Assembly: GCA_947166385.1 (NCBI GenBank)
Contig: CAMVEB010000005.1
Coordinates: 1-64,000 of the forward strand
Direction of reading: 5' to 3'
Source: an uncultured Clostridia bacterium
GTDB taxonomy: Bacteria > Bacillota > Clostridia > Christensenellales > Aristaeellaceae
Length of the DNA: 64,000 bases
Both the position numbers and the translations under genes were made by a program. Each line of letters opens with the position of its first letter. Positions within the stretch are counted from its first letter, which is position 1. A model generated the notes under the pieces. That model ran no database searches. It was not told the origin of the DNA and saw only the letters and a program-made list of their open reading frames with translations. Positions 33,168 through 42,009 of this stretch are shown here, one piece after another.

Positions 33168-35627
33168 CTAACGTTTGTCGCGGTCCACCTGTTCCAGGAA
33201 CAGAATGCCGATCAGCACATATATCAGGATAAATCCCAGCAGGATCGCCCAGTTTTTGAGAATATTGGCCGAGGAAAACTCATAGTTTATGTTCTGCAGC
33301 TGCGATGCCGTCAGTTCACCGATCTTGTGGCTGACTTCCTCAACGGACATCGCTCTCTGCACCCGGGAAATCAGGCTGTTCGGATCGCTGTTGCTCATGG
33401 TGTCCACAGCCGTCAGAAGCACGGTCGATTCCTGACCGTTGTAGTTGGAAACCGAGCAGACGGTCTGAATTCCCCATTTGCTGATGGTGATATTGGACAT
33501 CTGCTTTCCGAATTCGTTCAGCGGAATCACAAAGTTGGCAAACACCAGCTGGACAATCAGCACGAAGGGCATGACCGTCATTGCTGTCACAGTGGTATGG
33601 ACGATGCAGGAAATCATGATTCCCAGCATATCCGCGGCATAGGTGATCAGGAACATCGTGATCCCCAGATCCAGCAGGAAGCTGCCGGTCACCGCGCTGC
33701 CGGAGGGCATATACACCTTGAAAATCAGGAAGATGGCCAGCATGATGACAACCTGAATCAGACAGATCATCGCCTGATAGATCATATGTGACAGGACATA
33801 GGAACTGATGTGAAGCCCGGCCCGGTGTTCCCGCTTGATAATCCCCCGTTCCTTGCAGACGACCTGGATGGAGTTGAACACACCGTTCCAGATACAGACG
33901 CAGGTAATGGCGAACGCCGCGTACGACGTTCCTTCCATATTGATGAACATCCGCTTGCCGATGACGTATACCACCAGGTACGCGATGATCGCCGACAGGG
34001 GCAGAACCTTCCAGTTTCCCTCGTTGATAAACATTCGCAGGTGTTTCCCCAGGAAGATCGGAATCTGTTCCATCCGTCTCTTGTAACGGATTCCCTCAAT
34101 GGTTTCGTCGGCCTCTTCTGCCTCATCCTTTCCCTCAGTGCCGGCTTCCCGGAAAACATCCCGGACTCGTTTTTCCTGCTCCACCGCGTAGGATTTGTAT
34201 TTTTCAATAAACTCGTCCGCCCGGCCTTCGCCGCCTTCATTCCTGGCATTGATCCGTTTGACCACATTCTCCAGCGTATCCGTTCCGAAGAAGTCCTTCG
34301 CTTCCTGGATCCCGCCGTAGAAAGCCAGCTGACCGATCTTGGTCTCCGATCCCTTGGCCAGTACGATGACCTTGTCAAACAGATCCGATACGCGATCAGG
34401 CGCGTGGGTAATCACCAGCACCATTTTCCCCTGGCAGGCGACCAGCCGGAGGTTTTCCATCAGTTCTTTTGCCATAATGCCGTCCAGGCCGGAGTCCGGC
34501 TCATCCAGGATGAACAGGTTCGGGCTGGCAACGAATTCCGTCGAGATGGACAGGCGCTTCTTCTGTCCGCCGGACAGCTTGGATACCAGCGTATCCTCCC
34601 GGCCGGTCAGGCCGAAGGTCTCCAGAGCCATCCGGATCCTGCGTTTCTTCTCCTCCGCCGGCATGGTGGCAGGCAACCGCAGATCCGCCGCGTTGCTGAT
34701 CGTCATCAGCACCGTGTCCTCTTCCCGCATCAGGTTTTCCTGAGGAACAAACCCAATCCGGTGCTTAACCTGTTCATACTGGCGGTAATAATCCACGCCG
34801 CCTTCGATAATGGTGGCCTTTGCCTTTTCATAGCCGGTCACCGCGTTGACGAAGGTGCTCTTTCCGGCGCCGGATCCGCCCAGGATCATGACCATGTTGC
34901 CGGGTTCCACTTCCAGGCGGATATCCTTCAGCAGCGTCACCTTTTTCATGGCGTTCTTGACAGTCCGCTCGTCGATGGCAATGCTCAGTCCGCCCTGGGA
35001 GGTCTGCGTGCTGTACAGAAGGCCGGAGCCCTCAAAAATGAACCGCGCATTTCCGATCTGCAGGCAGTCGTCAAACTGCAGCGCCGCAGATTCGTTTACT
35101 GTTTTCCCGTTCAGCAGCAGGTTCTCCACGCCGATCTCCTGCAGATGCCAGGCGCTGTTTTCATATGCCAGCGTCAGCGCTGGAGTATGATCATTCCAGG
35201 CTTTGTTTTCAATCACGACCGTGTGGCGGCCGTCGTCCATGTTGATCATCTGCCAGTCGGTGGAGGAGGCAAAAGTTTCCAGAAATACCGCTGTCAGCAT
35301 CCGGTCGTTGGACAGACGGATCACCATGTTGTCCTTCAGGACGCGTTCTTCCCCGCTGGGTAGCATTATCCCGCCGACAAAGGTGAACACATTTTCGCTC
35401 AGGTTCCGATAGATCCATTGTCCGTTCTCATACCGGATCTCGCACTGTTCCGCGTCCAGAAACGGGTAGGTCAGCTGCAGGGAGGACGTCGTGAAAACAT
35501 CCATCTCCTGCTGTCCGCGAATCACAGCCTGATCAAAGATCACATACTGGCGTGGTTTTTCCTGCGCCTCAAAAAATATAAGGCCTGCCGGTTTTTCCGG
35601 TTTGGAAATGTTTTTTCCCTGGCTCAT
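33168..35627 (-). CDS. FHA-domain ABC transporter, ABCG/White-like half-transporter
   Basis: 819-aa fused transporter. N-terminal FHA-like region (about 20-118) and a second FHA-like domain (about 135-200, LQEIGVENLLLNGKTVNESAALQ, LQIGNARFIFEG), then an ATPase domain with Walker A GGSGAGKST (250-258), signature LSGGQKKRLS, Walker B LFILDEPDSGLDG and VITHAPDR, a charged linker, and an ABC2-type membrane domain with six helices (about 575-819). FHA domains bind phospho-Thr, implying control by a Ser/Thr kinase not present here. It overlaps the upstream exported-protein gene by 4 bp. Confidence 0.93.
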   Translation of the reverse strand: MSQGKNISKPEKPAGLIFFEAQEKPRQYVIFDQAVIRGQQEMDVFTTSSLQLTYPFLDAEQCEIRYENGQWIYRNLSENVFTFVGGIMLPSGEERVLKDNMVIRLSNDRMLTAVFLETFASSTDWQMINMDDGRHTVVIENKAWNDHTPALTLAYENSAWHLQEIGVENLLLNGKTVNESAALQFDDCLQIGNARFIFEGSGLLYSTQTSQGGLSIAIDERTVKNAMKKVTLLKDIRLEVEPGNMVMILGGSGAGKSTFVNAVTGYEKAKATIIEGGVDYYRQYEQVKHRIGFVPQENLMREEDTVLMTISNAADLRLPATMPAEEKKRRIRMALETFGLTGREDTLVSKLSGGQKKRLSISTEFVASPNLFILDEPDSGLDGIMAKELMENLRLVACQGKMVLVITHAPDRVSDLFDKVIVLAKGSETKIGQLAFYGGIQEAKDFFGTDTLENVVKRINARNEGGEGRADEFIEKYKSYAVEQEKRVRDVFREAGTEGKDEAEEADETIEGIRYKRRMEQIPIFLGKHLRMFINEGNWKVLPLSAIIAYLVVYVIGKRMFINMEGTSYAAFAITCVCIWNGVFNSIQVVCKERGIIKREHRAGLHISSYVLSHMIYQAMICLIQVVIMLAIFLIFKVYMPSGSAVTGSFLLDLGITMFLITYAADMLGIMISCIVHTTVTAMTVMPFVLIVQLVFANFVIPLNEFGKQMSNITISKWGIQTVCSVSNYNGQESTVLLTAVDTMSNSDPNSLISRVQRAMSVEEVSHKIGELTASQLQNINYEFSSANILKNWAILLGFILIYVLIGILFLEQVDRDKR

Positions 35628-36598
35628 GGGGTGACCTCCTCGCTGATGGTTTCACTGTCAGGCCTTTCCGTCGCTTTATCGTTGTCGGTTTCATCTTCCG
35701 CTGCTTCCGTATCTGCGCTGCTGAGTTTTTCTTTGTATTCACGGGCAAGGTCACTGATAGCTTTGATAGTCCTGTCCAGAAAATCCATGACTTCCGGATC
35801 CTGCGTCAGCAGGTGGACTTCTTCCGTGATTGCGCCGCCCAGCTGGTTATTAAATCCGCTCAACTGGCGCAGCACGTTCCACAGATGCTCATTGTCGATC
35901 AGTTCCGGCAAGGAATTCTGCGCCCAATTGCTTTGCTCTATATAGTTTAGAAGCTCCAGAATCACGGACCCCATAAAGGAACTGGTGTTCATCTCTCTTT
36001 TGAACGCTTCCTTGGTCAGCTGGCCGTTCTCCTGGACCGTCTTTTGTTTCTTCGCGGCATCCTCTGCAGCCTTCTGGATGATGATATCCAGCACGCTTTC
36101 AATATCTTTGTTTTTCATCATGCTGATAAAATCCTGCACTGCCCGCTGAAGCACGCCGTCCGCGATCAGCGCTTCATATTCGCGCTGCAGTTCGGCGCCT
36201 TCCTCTGTTGCTCTGTACACGTCCATCGCTTCATGGATCCGGTCACCGCTGTCCCAGATCTTCCCGATGCATTCCTGCTCCTGATCGCTGACGCCGAGTT
36301 CCTTCAGCACCTCCATGGTTGTCGGCCGGTGCTTAATCAGCCAGATGCCTGCTTTGACGCCGATCTCCGTAACAATAGTCCGGATATCTTCAAACTGCAG
36401 AAGGTCGCGTATATCTTCATTGTTCAGGAGTTCCCGGATCAGTTTCAGGTCGTTCGTGATCCCGCGATCTTCCTCTTCCCGGCTGACCAGCAACTCCTCA
36501 ATCTTATACCTGTCCTCGTCCGGAACCTCGTTCGCCAGTCCTGCCGTCCCCGTGAAGAGGAACGCCAGGGCAAGCAGTCCCGCAAGCCACCGTTTCAT
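35624..36598 (-). CDS. exported helical protein of unknown function
   Basis: 324-aa protein with signal peptide (1-22, TAGLANEV) and an almost wholly helical body, then an acidic Thr/Glu/Ser tail (about 285-324). No family recognised. It starts the operon and overlaps the FHA-ABC gene by 4 bp, so it may be a periplasm-side partner or cargo of that transporter. Start ATG lies about 11 nt after AAGGAG; an out-of-frame ATG lies between, which could slow initiation. Confidence 0.7.
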   Translation of the reverse strand: MKRWLAGLLALAFLFTGTAGLANEVPDEDRYKIEELLVSREEEDRGITNDLKLIRELLNNEDIRDLLQFEDIRTIVTEIGVKAGIWLIKHRPTTMEVLKELGVSDQEQECIGKIWDSGDRIHEAMDVYRATEEGAELQREYEALIADGVLQRAVQDFISMMKNKDIESVLDIIIQKAAEDAAKKQKTVQENGQLTKEAFKREMNTSSFMGSVILELLNYIEQSNWAQNSLPELIDNEHLWNVLRQLSGFNNQLGGAITEEVHLLTQDPEVMDFLDRTIKAISDLAREYKEKLSSADTEAAEDETDNDKATERPDSETISEEVTP

Positions 36599-36635
36599 TT
36601 CGCATCGGTCTCCTTAACGCATTGTGCTTTTTTGT

Positions 36636-36664
36636 ATTTTAACAGAAAACGGGCGGGGATTCAA
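36636..36664 (-). promoter_or_regulatory. promoter of the FHA-ABC operon, embedded in a terminator
   Basis: Minus strand TTGAAT (36664-36659), 17-bp spacer, TAAAAT (36641-36636). The -35 box lies in the loop and 3' arm of the preceding gene's terminator hairpin. Confidence 0.7.
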
Positions 36665-36676
36665 CGTTCCTCGCCC
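36646..36676 (-). terminator. terminator of the LRR protein gene
   Basis: Minus strand GGGCGAGGA (36676-36668), 8-nt loop, TCCCCGCCC (36659-36651) with one G-U pair, then GTTTT (36650-36646). Confidence 0.7.
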
Positions 36677-36698
36677 AGGGGAAACAGAAGAAATGCCG

Positions 36699-37898
36699 TC
36701 AGGGTTGCCACGCGCATCCGGAGAAGGCATTGTACCCGATTTCGGTCAGACTTTCCGGCAGTTTCAGGTTTTTCAGACTCCGGCAGTCCCGGAAAGCACA
36801 GTCCCCGATCGCTGTCACGCTCTCCGGGATATTTACGGAAACCAGGTGATAGCAGGCGTCAAACATCAGCTTGCCGATTTCCGGAATCCCGGCGGGCAGG
36901 TGCACCTCCCTCATCGTGATGCAGCCGCCGCACACGCCCGACCCGAGTTTTTCCACGCTGTCCGGAATAAACAGGGACTGCAGACTCCTGCACCGGTAAA
37001 AAGCGTAATCTCCGATCTCCGCAACGCTGCCCGGAATGGTCACTGTCTCCAAGCCGCTGTGGCTCAGCGCTCCGTAGCCGATGATCCGGGTGCCTTCCGG
37101 GATTTCATAGGAAGAGACCGTCAGCGGACCGACGTATCCGATCAGTCGGTGCTCCGTTTTGTCAAACAGCATGCCGTCGGTCAGTTCCAGGCAGGGATGG
37201 TGATCGGAAATCCGGAATTCCTTCAGTTCAGGGCATGAGGAAAAAGGATTCGCGCCGACGGAAGCAACGCTCTCCGGAATATGCACAGATGCCAGTTTCC
37301 GGCAGCTGTTGAACGCCTGGTCTCCGAGAATTTCCACCCCCTCCGGAATCTCAACGGATTCCAGTCCGCTGCTCTGGAATGCGCGCTCTCCGATCTCCTT
37401 CAGTGTCCCCGGCAGCTTCACGCTGGTAAAACGGGTCCCGAAGAATGCGTGATCTTCCAGTTTCTCCAGTCCTTCCGGAAGGATCAGTTCCCCGCGGAGC
37501 CGCGTGCAGCCGGAAAAAGCAGAACAGCCGATGATCCGCAGGCTCTCCGGCAGCCGGATGCACTCCAGATGCTCGCAGCTGTCGAATGCCCAGTCTCCGA
37601 TGGTAACAATCCCCTCCGCAACTGTCAGGCTTGTCAGGAACCAGCATTCCAGGAAGGCATCCTCCCCGATTCCCGTCACCGGAATACCGTCCAGCTCCGT
37701 GGGAACCGTCACATCTTCTTCCTCGCCGGTATACGCAGCGATCTCCGCTGTACCGTCCTCCAGAAGTCGGTAATAATATTCCCTGTTCTCCCGGCTCCGG
37801 ATGGCATCCTCGGGAATTTCCCGGTCGTCTTCGGCAAAGGAAACACAGCAGCAGATCAGCAGGATCACAGTCAGGATCAGACTCAGAAATGTACGCAT
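36699..37898 (-). CDS. exported BspA-type leucine-rich repeat protein
   Basis: 399-aa protein with signal peptide (1-22) and about twelve LRR_5 units of 22-24 residues, e.g. VTGIGEDAFLECWFL, IVTIGDWAFDSCEHL, VEILGDQAFNSCRKL and VTAIGDCAFRDCRSL, to the C-terminus. Such repeats mediate binding to host or plant surfaces in gut bacteria. It ends without an anchor domain, so it is secreted or held by other means. Start ATG has AGGAGG about 10 nt upstream. Last of three exported-protein genes (36699-40296). Confidence 0.9.
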   Translation of the reverse strand: MRTFLSLILTVILLICCCVSFAEDDREIPEDAIRSRENREYYYRLLEDGTAEIAAYTGEEEDVTVPTELDGIPVTGIGEDAFLECWFLTSLTVAEGIVTIGDWAFDSCEHLECIRLPESLRIIGCSAFSGCTRLRGELILPEGLEKLEDHAFFGTRFTSVKLPGTLKEIGERAFQSSGLESVEIPEGVEILGDQAFNSCRKLASVHIPESVASVGANPFSSCPELKEFRISDHHPCLELTDGMLFDKTEHRLIGYVGPLTVSSYEIPEGTRIIGYGALSHSGLETVTIPGSVAEIGDYAFYRCRSLQSLFIPDSVEKLGSGVCGGCITMREVHLPAGIPEIGKLMFDACYHLVSVNIPESVTAIGDCAFRDCRSLKNLKLPESLTEIGYNAFSGCAWQP

Positions 37899-37956
37899 CG
37901 TTCAGTCACCTCCTGCCAGTAAGACGCCGGAAGGGAGCCGCCGGTTCCCTGTTTTC

Positions 37957-38874
37957 CTATTCTTCTGCCCGAACCGCGTTCAGAATGCGCACAAAATTAT
38001 ACAGGCCCAGGTTCCAGATGTTGAAATCATGGCCGCCTGGCTTCTCCTGCCACAGGAAGTTGTTGTCGTTAACCCGGTCGGTTTTGTCCGGCAGGTCCTT
38101 CGCCGCGCCGGCTGCCGAGGCATAGGCCGTTCCGTCCTCCGTACCGCAGATATTGTAGAAGAATCGAATCGGGCAGTCCGGGAAAGCTTCCAGTTTCGCC
38201 GCCACGGAGGACGACGGATACGATGTCGGCGCCGCGGAGAAAGCCCCGAAAGCGGAAATAATATCCAGGCATTCGCACAGGCCGATATTGATCGTCTGCA
38301 TGCCGCCCATGGACAGGCCCGCCATCGCCCGGTGATCCCTGGCCTTGGTCAGGTCGTCCGGATACAGGGAGCCCCAGGTGGCGTAGTGTTCATCTAGATA
38401 GGGAATCAGGTTGTTCCGGATCTCCTTGCCGAACGCGTAGAAAGACTGGGCGTTGCTCATGCTGGAGTCGCTGTAGTTCGCGGAAGCCCGGCCGTTGGGC
38501 ATCACGATGATCAGTGGATTCATCCCCTCGTCCAGGATCAGGTGATCCACTGCGTTCCGGCCCAGGCAGAAATCGTTCAGGAACCCCCATTCATTGTCGT
38601 TCCCTCCGATCCCGTGGCACAGGATCAGCAGGTCGTAATGCCCTTCGGGATCATAGTCCGGTGGCAGGTAAACCACCGCGTGTTTCGTGATCTCCGTCCC
38701 GTCCCCGGCATAATCCTTCGACGGATAGGCGATCTTCTCGACCGTTCCTCCGTTCTTCATGCCGGTCAGGTATTCCTTCGGAATCTGGTCTGTCACTTCT
38801 GTCCCGGCGCCTTCCGCGATACATCCGCATACCGCCAGCGCCAGCGCGATCGCCATGATCAGGATTCTTTTCAT
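37957..38874 (-). CDS. exported esterase (CE1 / feruloyl esterase-like alpha/beta hydrolase)
   Basis: 305-aa alpha/beta hydrolase of the esterase D / CE1 type. Signal peptide (1-20), HGIGGNDNEW oxyanion region, nucleophile elbow GLSMGG (Ser about 197) and catalytic His in KPGGHDFNIW near 285. The CE1 family includes feruloyl and acetyl xylan esterases, consistent with a plant-fibre niche (inference). The VCGC at the signal end is only a marginal lipobox. Confidence 0.87.
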   Translation of the reverse strand: MKRILIMAIALALAVCGCIAEGAGTEVTDQIPKEYLTGMKNGGTVEKIAYPSKDYAGDGTEITKHAVVYLPPDYDPEGHYDLLILCHGIGGNDNEWGFLNDFCLGRNAVDHLILDEGMNPLIIVMPNGRASANYSDSSMSNAQSFYAFGKEIRNNLIPYLDEHYATWGSLYPDDLTKARDHRAMAGLSMGGMQTINIGLCECLDIISAFGAFSAAPTSYPSSSVAAKLEAFPDCPIRFFYNICGTEDGTAYASAAGAAKDLPDKTDRVNDNNFLWQEKPGGHDFNIWNLGLYNFVRILNAVRAEE

Positions 38875-38922
38875 GCGCGTTACCTCCTGTTTGTCCTTTC
38901 CGTTTCCGGTCAGTCCCCTTGA

Positions 38923-40296
38923 TTATTTTTTGATGATGATCTTGACTTTCTTTTGAGTGGTGAAATTTCCTGTCTTGACGGTGATGGTCGCGGTATATTT
39001 CCCTTTCTTCTTTATGGGAATTTTGAATGTCACTTTGCCCTTTGCGTTTGTCTTATTCTGATAGGTTTTCCCGTTGATCTTCAGTTTGACAGGATGCTTC
39101 TTCAGGACTTTCCCCTCGCATTTGACCGTCACAGTATACTTTTTTGGTTTTGCTGTTGCCTTGTATGTTTTGTTTTTCGCGGCGATAGTGATTTTCTTTT
39201 TCTGCCAGACCGCGTTCAGCGTCATCGACCGTGTTACATGAATCTTCTGCCGGTTCTTGTAGGTGACTGCCGTCTTGTTGGGGCTGACAGCCCAACCCTT
39301 GAACTTATACCATTTCCTGGTAAAAGGATTCTTGGGCAGGGTAATCGTTTTCCCGGCCTTCGCTTTTATTTGCTTTTTTTTGGCGGGAGCGCCTTTATAA
39401 TTGGGCATCAGGGTGATTGTACACTTTCCGCCCTTGGCCCATTGGGCATAGAGCATCAGGATGCTCCCGTCCGGCGTGATGGTGGCCCGGTCCGCGTAAT
39501 ACTTTCCGGATCCGTTCTTCTTCGTGTTCCATCCGGTAAAGGTATAACCTTTCCTGGTAAATGGATTCTTCCGCAGCGTTGTTTCCTCGCCGATTTCAAC
39601 GATCTGGTAAACCTTGTTTTTGCTGGGTTTGTTGTCAAAATAGATAATATAGGTCGTATCCTTCTTTGGCTCTTCCGTTTCCTGCGGTGGCTCTTCCGTG
39701 CTCTTCCACAGCGCCTTCACGGTCAGATCCGCGCTGACGGCGATCTTGTCGCCCGGGTTGTGGGAAGCTCCCCCAACCTGCCATTTGTCGAATGCGTGAT
39801 CTGCAGGTGCCGTGAATCCGCATACCGGCAGAGTATATTCCGTCCCCTTGCCCACCAGCACAGAAGCCATGCTGCCGGAGCCGCCGCCCGCGTCAAAGCT
39901 GACCTCCGGACAAAGGCGGAAGGTAACGCTGGTGTAGTAGTATTCCCTGGATTTCGAGGCATCCAGCGAAATGCTGTAATTGACATGGAGCAGTTTGGCG
40001 CCGTCCCGCCGTTCCACTCTCGCGCTTTCTCCGGAAAAAGCGGAGACATACACATCCGTCTGCCCGTCATTGTTCAGATCAATGCTGCCGCCGGCTTCGA
40101 TCTGGCCGTATTTGAGCAGCAGCTGTTCAAACAGGTAAATATTGATCGTCACGCTGTCCGAACTGACCAGATCCAGGGCAATTTCGCCCCAGCTGACCGG
40201 TCCGGCGTTGGCCGCTCCCGGTTCCGCCGCGGCGCATCCTGTCACCGTCAGCACCAGAATCAGGATCCAGACTGAAATTCGTTTCCGCATAGCCAT
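38923..40296 (-). CDS. probable lipoprotein with InlB-type repeats
   Basis: 457-aa protein with a lipobox VTGC near residue 21, a beta-rich N-terminal half containing DLNNDGQTDVYV, three Listeria-Bacteroides/InlB-type repeats (FTAPADHAFDKWQVGG, NPFTRKGYTFTGWNT, NPFTRKWYKFKGWAV) and a Lys-rich Ig-like C-terminal domain ending KVKIIIKK. The very basic C-terminus suits binding of anionic wall polymers (inference). ATG 40296 has AGGAGG only four nt upstream; ATG 40290 is an alternative with ten. A TATAAT about 60 nt before the start has no clear -35. Confidence 0.83.
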   Translation of the reverse strand: MAMRKRISVWILILVLTVTGCAAAEPGAANAGPVSWGEIALDLVSSDSVTINIYLFEQLLLKYGQIEAGGSIDLNNDGQTDVYVSAFSGESARVERRDGAKLLHVNYSISLDASKSREYYYTSVTFRLCPEVSFDAGGGSGSMASVLVGKGTEYTLPVCGFTAPADHAFDKWQVGGASHNPGDKIAVSADLTVKALWKSTEEPPQETEEPKKDTTYIIYFDNKPSKNKVYQIVEIGEETTLRKNPFTRKGYTFTGWNTKKNGSGKYYADRATITPDGSILMLYAQWAKGGKCTITLMPNYKGAPAKKKQIKAKAGKTITLPKNPFTRKWYKFKGWAVSPNKTAVTYKNRQKIHVTRSMTLNAVWQKKKITIAAKNKTYKATAKPKKYTVTVKCEGKVLKKHPVKLKINGKTYQNKTNAKGKVTFKIPIKKKGKYTATITVKTGNFTTQKKVKIIIKK

Positions 40297-40422
40297 GATT
40301 CCTCCTCTTTTTCCGTTTGTCTCCTGGATCGTCTCGGTTTTTCTCCTGCCTGATCGGTATTATACTCCTTATCCATACTTTTCGCCATGGTTTTTTCTTT
40401 ATCTTAGGCGGATGGAATGAAT

Positions 40423-40447
40423 CAATCCCCCGTCATTTGGGGGATTG
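40423..40447 (+). promoter_or_regulatory. inverted repeat overlapping the -35 of the caspase-like gene
   Basis: CAATCCCCC (40423-40431), 7-bp spacer, GGGGGATTG (40439-40447): perfect nine-base arms whose right arm contains the first three bases of the -35 box. Candidate repressor site; no T tract follows directly. Confidence 0.5.
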
Positions 40448-40473
40448 ACAGACGGTTCTTTTTCCTTTAACAT
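40445..40473 (+). promoter_or_regulatory. promoter of the caspase-like protease gene
   Basis: TTGACA (40445-40450) perfect, 17-bp spacer, TAACAT (40468-40473). About 58 nt before the ATG at 40531. Confidence 0.72.
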
Positions 40474-40530
40474 GCGAAAAGAAAGGAAGCAATCTGTATG
40501 CATAGATTCATTCCAGACAAGGAGGTTTTC

Positions 40531-42006
40531 ATGAATAAACGTATTCTCGCCGTTCTGCTGATCATTGCGCTTTTGTGCTCCTGTATGATGATTCCCGCCG
40601 CATCGGCAAAGACCCGCACAGCGGAAGAAGTCATTGCAGCCCTGAAGGAGAACGGGGTCAGAACCAATGATATCAAGATCACCGGTTCCCATTATGTCGC
40701 CAAAGGCAAAAAGATCACCCTGAAAGCCAACCGTTCCGTGAACTGGTACTCCGGAAACGAGCGGATCGTAACTGTCAGCCGGGATGGTGTTGTCAAGGGA
40801 CTGAAAGCCGGCACCACTTATCTCTACGTTGAGTCCGGAGACTGGGAGTATACCCGGTGGAAGATCACGGTCAAATCTCAGGCCGTCACGTCGGTGAAGA
40901 TCACCGCCCCGACAAAGACGCTGGATACGAAGGATAAACGCACTGTCACCCTGAAGGCCAAGGCTTCTCCCTCCTCCGCCGCCCAGAGTTTTACCTGGAA
41001 GAGCAGTGACACATCCGTCGCTACCGTTTCCTCTTCCGGCAAAGTCACCGCGAAGAGCGCCGGCAAGGTGAAGATAACCGCCACAGCTTCCGACGGCAGT
41101 AAGAAAAAGGCCTCCGTCACCATCACGGTGAAGGACAAGGGCGACCCTGAACCGACGCCTACTTCAGATACAGAATACCGGGCTCTGCTGATCGGAGAAA
41201 GAGATTTCTCAGGCGGCCCACAATATCGAGCCGACCGGAATGAGGGTGATGTGAAACTGATGTCCGGCATGCTCGAAAGGGTTTACGGCCCTGCCGGCAA
41301 GAAATACAGCGTCACGAAAAAGATCAACGCCTCCTACAACGAAATCCGTTCCCTGATCCAATCCACCTTCGCCGGTACAAAAGATTCCGATGTCTCCCTC
41401 TTTTTCATCGCTTCTCATGGCAACAGCAGCGGAGACGGCGACTTGATTACCATCGAAGGATCATACGAAAAGAATCTGCCCTTCAGCACGCTGGCCTCCT
41501 GGCTCAACGAGTATGTCCGCGGCACAGTAATTGTTATCCTCGAATCCTGCGGCGCCGGCTCAGCGATCTATGATCCGAGCGAGCAAAACTCGGCCGGTGG
41601 CGGAGCAGAAGAAGACCGCAGCGGGCGTATCGCTTCCGCTGCGGTCAGAGCCTTTGCCGCTGTGGACAAAGGGATTGTGGATTCGAACACCGGCGAGCTT
41701 CGCCAGTCGAGATTCTACGTGCTGGCCGCTGCCCGGCATCATGAGCTGAGCTGGGGATACACCGGTTATGGCTCTTACAATGTTTTCACTGGTTGGTTGG
41801 TAGAAGGCATGGGTTATCCAGGTTACTATCATCCTGCGCCTGCGGACTCCAACAAAAACGGAAGAGTGACCCTCACCGAGCTGTTCAACTATATCAGCAA
41901 GGTCGGAGATCACGTCCCCTTCAACCAGGATGGCCGGACCTATTACCAGCACGTCCAGCGCTATCCCGTCGGCAGCCAGTACGAGCTGTTCAGAATGCTG
42001 CCGTAA
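40531..42006 (+). CDS. exported BIG2-domain, caspase-fold (C14-like) protease
   Basis: 491-aa protein: signal peptide (1-26), a helical segment, an incomplete Ig-like unit (50-115), a BIG2 domain (about 118-200, SDTSVATVSSSGKVTAKSAGKVKITATASDG) and a caspase-like domain (about 215-491). Catalytic dyad candidates are His296 in FFIASHGNSSGDGD and Cys340 in VIVILESCGAGSA, each after a hydrophobic strand as in caspases and metacaspases. The Big domain would hold it at the cell surface. ATG 40531 has AAGGAGG five nt upstream. Single gene; its stop is 3 bp from the convergent DUF4097 stop. Confidence 0.88.
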   Translation: MNKRILAVLLIIALLCSCMMIPAASAKTRTAEEVIAALKENGVRTNDIKITGSHYVAKGKKITLKANRSVNWYSGNERIVTVSRDGVVKGLKAGTTYLYVESGDWEYTRWKITVKSQAVTSVKITAPTKTLDTKDKRTVTLKAKASPSSAAQSFTWKSSDTSVATVSSSGKVTAKSAGKVKITATASDGSKKKASVTITVKDKGDPEPTPTSDTEYRALLIGERDFSGGPQYRADRNEGDVKLMSGMLERVYGPAGKKYSVTKKINASYNEIRSLIQSTFAGTKDSDVSLFFIASHGNSSGDGDLITIEGSYEKNLPFSTLASWLNEYVRGTVIVILESCGAGSAIYDPSEQNSAGGGAEEDRSGRIASAAVRAFAAVDKGIVDSNTGELRQSRFYVLAAARHHELSWGYTGYGSYNVFTGWLVEGMGYPGYYHPAPADSNKNGRVTLTELFNYISKVGDHVPFNQDGRTYYQHVQRYPVGSQYELFRMLP

Positions 42007-42009
42007 TCC

